Assembly: GCA_964540105.1 (NCBI GenBank)
Contig: CAZILL010000002.1
Coordinates: 930,001 to 994,000, forward strand
From: DATKJY01 sp964540105
GTDB lineage: Bacteria; Zixibacteria; MSB-5A5; GN15; FEB-12
Reading direction: 5' to 3'
Length of the DNA: 64,000 bases
The stretch's first letter is position 1, and every line of letters starts with the position of its first letter. The translations under genes and the position numbers were made by a program. The notes beneath the pieces are model-generated. The model saw nothing but the letters and a program-made list of their open reading frames with translations. It was not told where the DNA came from and did not search any database. Positions 60,589-64,000 of this stretch are shown piece after piece.

Positions 60589-61062
60589 ATGTCGGGTAAG
60601 AAACGTCGGATAGGCATTCGCATCGACATGACGCCGATGGTCGATATCGCCTTCCTCTTGTTGATTTTCTATATGGCAACCACACAGTTCAAACCACCGG
60701 AAGCCCGAGCGGTCGAGCTCCCCAAGTCACACTCCCAGATCCAGTTGCCAGACAAGGATATCATCAATATCACTGTTTCCAAGTATGACTCGATCTACGT
60801 CGATTATGTCGAAAAAGGGACTGTGAATATCGACGGTCGTGACGTCATGTCGACTGTTCGCAAGGTCATCACCACCTCATCCTCCCGTGTCGCCGAGCAG
60901 ATTAACCGAGCCCGAGCCAAGAACATCAAGGCACTGATCGTCATTAAGGCCGACCGACGCGCCACCTTCGGTGTCATGCAGGATGTGATGAAATCGATGC
61001 AGGACAACAACCTCGAACGGTTCCTCATCGTAACTGATAACGAAGTGGAGAAGAAAGCGTAG
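60589..61062 (+). CDS. exbD: ExbD/TolR-family protein, first copy
   Basis: A 157-residue protein with one N-terminal membrane span. The signature IRIDMTPMVDIAFLLLIFYM carries the key aspartate needed for proton use. A periplasmic domain follows with IKALIVIKADRRATFGVMQDVM. It follows exbB with a three-base gap. A second ExbD follows, as in many FCB-group TonB operons where both copies are needed. Confidence 0.9.
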   Translation: MSGKKRRIGIRIDMTPMVDIAFLLLIFYMATTQFKPPEARAVELPKSHSQIQLPDKDIINITVSKYDSIYVDYVEKGTVNIDGRDVMSTVRKVITTSSSRVAEQINRARAKNIKALIVIKADRRATFGVMQDVMKSMQDNNLERFLIVTDNEVEKKA

Positions 61063-61130
61063 CTTTCGAAGCCCGATAGATTCTGCCTGCCACCCGACAG
61101 CACGGGACAGGCGAAAGGAAGTGATTTTCT

Positions 61131-61778
61131 ATGGCCGGTGATGTAGTAGAACGACAGAAGAAAGGTCACAAGAAGGGGCTACGACGTCCCAAACGACGCA
61201 TCGCCATTCGCATCGATATGACCCCAATGGTCGATATCGCATTCCTGTTGTTGATATTCTACATGGTGACAACCGTATTCGCCATGCCGCAAGCAATGGA
61301 AATCAACCTTCCCCCGAAAGATCTTGATCAAGACATCGAAGTCAAAGCCTCGAATCTACTGAGCATCCGTGTAGACAGCGACGGCCGCTACTGGTGGAAC
61401 CGCGGCTTTGCCCAGGACAGTCTGCCGCGTCCACTTCCGAGCAGCAAGGACAAGCCCGACTCAGTGCTTTATGTAGTGAACGCCGATTCCCTTCGCGCCC
61501 TGCTGGTTAGTCTCAATCGCGAGAACCCCAAGCTCTCGACTTTGATTCTCATCAGCCGCAAGGCAAAATACAACGACATGGTCAGCATTCTCGATGAAAT
61601 CGACCTTATCGAACGCTCTTGGAACGCGTTTACTGCCAAGGAGCTCGGGGTCAAAGTTGAACAGATTCCGTCCGACAAGAAATTCTCCTATCGCTATGCT
61701 ATTGGCGACTGGGAAGACAAAGACGATAAAATCATTAGCGAAGCTACAACCCAAGCTCGGAATCGAGGTGAGTTATAA
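61131..61778 (+). CDS. exbD: ExbD/TolR-family protein, second copy (long)
   Basis: The 215-residue product shares with the first ExbD the segment IDMTPMVDIAFLLLIFYM, including the aspartate. Its periplasmic part is longer and contains LLSIRVDSDGRYWWNRG and ISRKAKYNDMVSILDEID. The stop overlaps tonB by one base. Longer ExbD2 proteins of this type accompany TonB in Bacteroidota and relatives and may interact with the periplasmic face of TonB. Confidence 0.88.
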   Translation: MAGDVVERQKKGHKKGLRRPKRRIAIRIDMTPMVDIAFLLLIFYMVTTVFAMPQAMEINLPPKDLDQDIEVKASNLLSIRVDSDGRYWWNRGFAQDSLPRPLPSSKDKPDSVLYVVNADSLRALLVSLNRENPKLSTLILISRKAKYNDMVSILDEIDLIERSWNAFTAKELGVKVEQIPSDKKFSYRYAIGDWEDKDDKIISEATTQARNRGEL

Positions 61779-62509
61779 TGGCGTATTCAAACGATGCGCT
61801 GTACTCCCCCTACGGCGCATATGAACTCAAATCCACATACCAGAGGAACCTGATGACCGGTACCATTGCGACTGTGTCGCTCGTGCTGCTCATCTTGCTG
61901 GTAAGCTGGCTGATTTCTGTTATCCGCAGTTCAGAGCAGGTATTCTCAACAGGCCACGTGATCAAGACCATTGCGGAGCTCGGGCCGCCTCCAACGTTGG
62001 CGCGCAAACCTCCGCAGGTGCAGGTGACCCAGCCTAATGTCGCCGCCCCGAAGATCGGTATTCCCAAGCCGGTCGCCGATGAAGACGTTCAGGATGAGGA
62101 CGTGGTCCTCGCAACCAAAGAGGAGCTGGCCGAAATCGTCGCTCCTGATCTTGGTGCAAACACCGGTGATCAGAACATCGTGGTCGACATTAAGGAAGAG
62201 GAGTATCTCCCCGGCGCTTCTGAATTCGTTCCGGTCGAGGTATATCCCGAGATGATCTACCAGGAGACTCCGGAATTCCCGCGTCTGGCCAAACAGGCGG
62301 GGATGACCGGCTTGGTCTGGGTGAAGGCTCTGGTCGACAAAGATGGCAACGTGCGCGATGCCCAGGTCGCGAAGACCTCCGGCACGCAATCCCTCGACGA
62401 GGCCGCGGTGAAAGCCTCATTCAAGAACAAGTTCAAGCCCGGCATCCAAAACGGCCGTCCTGTTGCCTGCTGGGTAACCTACAAGGTTGAGTTCAAGCTG
62501 ACTGAGTAG
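61778..62509 (+). CDS. tonB: TonB energy transducer
   Basis: A 243-residue protein with an N-terminal anchor (LMTGTIATVSLVLLILLVSW), an acidic rather than proline-rich linker (DEDVQDEDVVLATKEEL) and a C-terminal TonB domain: ETPEFPRLAKQAGMTGLVWVKALVDKDGNV with the conserved KDGNV turn, ending FKPGIQNGRPVACWVTYKVEF. It couples proton-driven ExbB/ExbD motion to outer-membrane receptors. It could serve the BtuB-like receptor at 43-45 kb. A terminator follows. Confidence 0.92.
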   Translation: MAYSNDALYSPYGAYELKSTYQRNLMTGTIATVSLVLLILLVSWLISVIRSSEQVFSTGHVIKTIAELGPPPTLARKPPQVQVTQPNVAAPKIGIPKPVADEDVQDEDVVLATKEELAEIVAPDLGANTGDQNIVVDIKEEEYLPGASEFVPVEVYPEMIYQETPEFPRLAKQAGMTGLVWVKALVDKDGNVRDAQVAKTSGTQSLDEAAVKASFKNKFKPGIQNGRPVACWVTYKVEFKLTE

Positions 62510-62538
62510 CATTCATCCTAATCCCAAGCACAGACACG

Positions 62539-62575
62539 AACGGCGGTTCCCTTTTCAGGCGACCGCCGTTTCTTT
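62539..62575 (+). terminator. Rho-independent terminator after tonB
   Basis: AACGGCGGT (62539-62547) pairs with ACCGCCGTT (62562-62570) around a 14-base loop, followed by TCTTTG. It separates tonB from the converging cupredoxin gene. Confidence 0.7.
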
Positions 62576-62613
62576 GTTCACTCTCGTGGTGAGCGTCGCG
62601 CTCGAACCAAAAG

Positions 62614-63273
62614 CTATTTCATCAGGAGCATTTTCTTGCTCCTCGCAAAATCGCCGGCCGTGATCCGATACAAGTACACGCCTGATCCGACTGGCTGTCC
62701 GTTACTGTCAGTCCCGTCCCAGACCGTCTGGTAATTCCCAGCCGGCTTCTCTTCATCGGTGAGCGTCCGCACTTGCCTGCCGAGGACATTGAAGATGCCG
62801 ATCACGACATGAGATCGTTCCGGAAGGTTGTATTCGATTGTGGTTGTAGGATTGAATGGATTCGGGTAATTCTGCGCCAAGCTGAATGATGCCGGCATCT
62901 CATGATCAAGATCGTTTGCGCTCATCGCCTGATCAATCCGGACGGTGCCGGTCATGCCCAGCCCCGAGTGAGGTATGCACTCATACGGGAAAGGTCCACT
63001 GCCGTCACCCGCCCGAAAGATCTCGTCGTGCTTTGTCCCTGCACTCATCAGGCCGGAATCCCACGTTTTCGCCGAGCCTCCGGTTGATGTGGTGGTGTGA
63101 AACCCCGATGCGCAGACCCATCGCACAGTGTCGCCGTACCTGACCGTTACCGTCGACGGGCTGAATGTAATACCGGACATGCTCACCGTATGGATTGTCG
63201 CCTGAGAATCAACGGCAATCAGGAGCAGAATTACCAACGCTAAACAGTGACCTGTTAACTGTCTTGCTCTCAT
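62614..63273 (-). CDS. Secreted plastocyanin-like cupredoxin with sorting domain
   Basis: A 219-residue exported protein. After the signal peptide (ends DSQA) comes a type I copper domain: the ligand histidine in SGFHTTT and the cluster CIPHSGLGM, giving the set His-Cys-His-Met of plastocyanins. The C-terminal 85 residues, starting FSLAQNYPNPFNPTTTIEY and ending ARSKKMLLMK, form the same Ig-like sorting domain found at 30.8 kb. So it is probably a surface-attached or secreted copper electron carrier or copper-binding protein. Confidence 0.82.
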   Translation of the reverse strand: MRARQLTGHCLALVILLLIAVDSQATIHTVSMSGITFSPSTVTVRYGDTVRWVCASGFHTTTSTGGSAKTWDSGLMSAGTKHDEIFRAGDGSGPFPYECIPHSGLGMTGTVRIDQAMSANDLDHEMPASFSLAQNYPNPFNPTTTIEYNLPERSHVVIGIFNVLGRQVRTLTDEEKPAGNYQTVWDGTDSNGQPVGSGVYLYRITAGDFARSKKMLLMK

Positions 63274-63454
63274 GCTACCTCCATGTTTCTCTGAGTCTGA
63301 TTGGTTGGACCATATTGTTGTCGCATTTTATTCGGTCCATATAGTTACGATTAGTAACACGAAACAGGAGAAGAGGTTCCGACCCTGTGTGATCCGTAGC
63401 TTATCCCGCCGCTTCAAAATACAAATTATTTCATACTTCCGATCAATTTTCCCC

Positions 63455-63483
63455 TTGACAACTGCACAAATGTGCAGTATCCT
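63455..63483 (+). promoter_or_regulatory. Promoter of the cysteine-rich protein/helicase genes
   Basis: A perfect -35 TTGACA at 63455-63460 and TATCCT at 63478-63483 are spaced by 17 bases, with the spacer filled by a palindrome. The ATG of the downstream gene lies 53 bases past the -10 box. Confidence 0.75.
63461..63478 (+). promoter_or_regulatory. LexA-like operator palindrome
   Basis: ACTGCACAAATGTGCAGT has perfect 8-base arms around two central bases and sits exactly between -35 and -10. It fits TGCNCN4GTGCA, the LexA site that I recall being reported for Fibrobacter succinogenes, another FCB bacterium. A repressor here would block transcription until DNA damage. Confidence 0.6.
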
Positions 63484-63535
63484 TGTTTCAAGGACAACAG
63501 TATCACTTACCACCATCGCAAAAAGGAGAGTCGTC

Positions 63536-63781
63536 ATGGTTTGGCAAAATGCTGAGCACGGAACGCCGAAAGCACACCGACCAACCCAAGTCTATGGGGC
63601 ATATAGCGAAACTGATCTTACCGCCGTATTCCCGCGAAGCGTTGGTTCCGATCATCACCACCGCGATGACGATTTTCGCTTCTACAATGCCGGCACCTGC
63701 CCTGAGTGCGGGAGCGGTATGATTCGTTCCGGGGCCTGCTTTAGTTGTCCCACCTGTGGCTTTGGCAGTTGCTCGGGCTGA
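63536..63781 (+). CDS. Small cysteine-rich protein resembling the tail of class II ribonucleotide reductase
   Basis: An 81-residue protein with a Shine-Dalgarno AAAAGGAGA at nine bases. Its C-terminus has C55PEC58 and C68..C71..C74..C79 in TCPECGSGMIRSGACFSCPTCG and the ending GSCSG. From memory, this closely follows the C-terminal tail of B12-dependent ribonucleotide reductases (CPxCG-xMxRSGxCxxCxxCGxxxGCS), which carries the redox cysteines. The catalytic part is missing and no NrdJ gene is next to it. The middle holds SDHHHRDDD, a metal-binding-looking patch. It may act as a free-standing tail or as a zinc ribbon. The frame is open to 63272; this start is chosen for its SD. Confidence 0.55.
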   Translation: MVWQNAEHGTPKAHRPTQVYGAYSETDLTAVFPRSVGSDHHHRDDDFRFYNAGTCPECGSGMIRSGACFSCPTCGFGSCSG

Positions 63782-63812
63782 AAATCGATCTCTATGAAAA
63801 GGGGCACATACT

Positions 63813-64000
63813 ATGCAATTAGATGATATTGAGCGCTACGGTCTCTCACCCCGTGTCACCGCTCTCTGGCGCGCCCGTCAGGGAAGTACCCTGCTTCCAG
63901 TGCAGAAACAGGCGATCCGTAAGGGACTCTTGGGACAGCCACATATGCGCGGCGACTCGCTACCCAATCTGATTATTGCCGCGCCGACATCGGCCGGAAA
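63813..64000 (+). CDS. DEAD/DEAH-box helicase, N-terminal part (cut by window edge)
   Basis: An open frame from ATG 63813 runs off the end of the window with no stop. In the 62 visible residues, LLPVQKQAIRKGLL resembles the Q-motif region and LIIAAPTSAG the start of helicase motif I (Walker A, the K is just cut). The pattern fits a superfamily 2 helicase, perhaps of the Ski2/Hel308 type. It follows the cysteine-rich gene by 31 bases and would be transcribed from the same LexA-like promoter. Confidence 0.65.
   Translation, partial: MQLDDIERYGLSPRVTALWRARQGSTLLPVQKQAIRKGLLGQPHMRGDSLPNLIIAAPTSAG

Noticed and set aside
1..64000. CRISPR arrays, tRNA or rRNA genes, insertion sequences, prophage
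   Set aside because: No regularly spaced direct repeats, cloverleaf-like segments, rRNA cores or transposase motifs were seen in any gap; only short palindromes and homopolymers occur.

Overview
The window is about 64 kb of bacterial chromosome at roughly 55-60% G+C, almost fully coding, with no phage, insertion sequence, CRISPR array, tRNA or rRNA that I can see. Two secreted proteins end in an Ig-like sorting domain of the FCB type (30.8 kb and 62.6 kb). There is also a dockerin protein, a TonB/ExbB/ExbD1/ExbD2 system, a TonB-dependent receptor, an MlaE-type lipid permease and outer-membrane barrels. This points to a Gram-negative of the FCB group. A Zixibacteria-like lineage is my best guess, but that is inference. 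TTG and GTG starts and ATGA overlaps are common.

Layout. 0-2 kb: end of purC, then purH. 2.2-5.7 kb: an extracytoplasmic cassette of a c-haem/beta-barrel fusion, a Calx-beta lipoprotein with a C-terminal haem-like domain, and a YceI protein. 5.7-14.4 kb: a housekeeping run (smg, coaBC, udg, dnaB, mlaE, mlaF, radA, tgt, alkA-like). 14.6-20 kb: aldehyde dehydrogenase, a COG2403-type P-loop protein, carbamate kinase and a tRNA nucleotidyltransferase. 20-29 kb: a carbon-metabolism island (sucCD, 2-oxoacid:ferredoxin oxidoreductase korDABC, ndk, a LarA-family protein, mdh, icd) closed by a terminator. 29.2-33.1 kb: a FG-GAP surface protein facing acetate kinase and 3-hydroxyacyl-CoA dehydrogenase. 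33.3-42 kb: small envelope proteins, cyclophilin, dxr, rseP, lepB, a DUF1573 protein, a CcmAB-like ABC pair and a retropepsin-like protein. 42-45.1 kb: an A+T-richer orphan pair, then a cobalamin riboswitch controlling a BtuB-like receptor. 45.2-48.4 kb: a beta-helix/dockerin protein and a DUF559 nuclease-like gene embedded in a family of G+C-rich palindromes. 48.5-56.5 kb: an S9 peptidase, a fused E1 2-oxoacid dehydrogenase, a flippase and a TonB-C-like protein. 56.7-62.5 kb: small membrane protein, TPR protein, membrane protein, ExbB, ExbD, ExbD, TonB, with a sigma-54-like promoter upstream. 62.6-64 kb: a secreted cupredoxin and, divergently, a small cysteine-rich protein and the start of a helicase behind a promoter overlapped by a LexA-like palindrome.

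How the genes fit together. SucCD, KorDABC, Mdh and Icd cover the stretch between malate/succinate and isocitrate and use ferredoxin, so they could run oxidatively or reductively. Acetate kinase and the E1 enzyme add acyl and acetate metabolism. The envelope genes (TonB motor, B12 receptor, rseP, lepB, sorting-domain proteins) fit a diderm cell with extensive secretion.

The most unusual items are the LexA-box promoter in front of a free-standing protein resembling the class II ribonucleotide reductase tail plus a helicase; the palindrome family bracketing a DUF559 gene; the fused cytochrome/barrel protein; the histone-H1-like tail on SucD; and the homopolymer tracts in coaBC and upstream of the FG-GAP gene. 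All calls come from reading the sequence; no database search was run.
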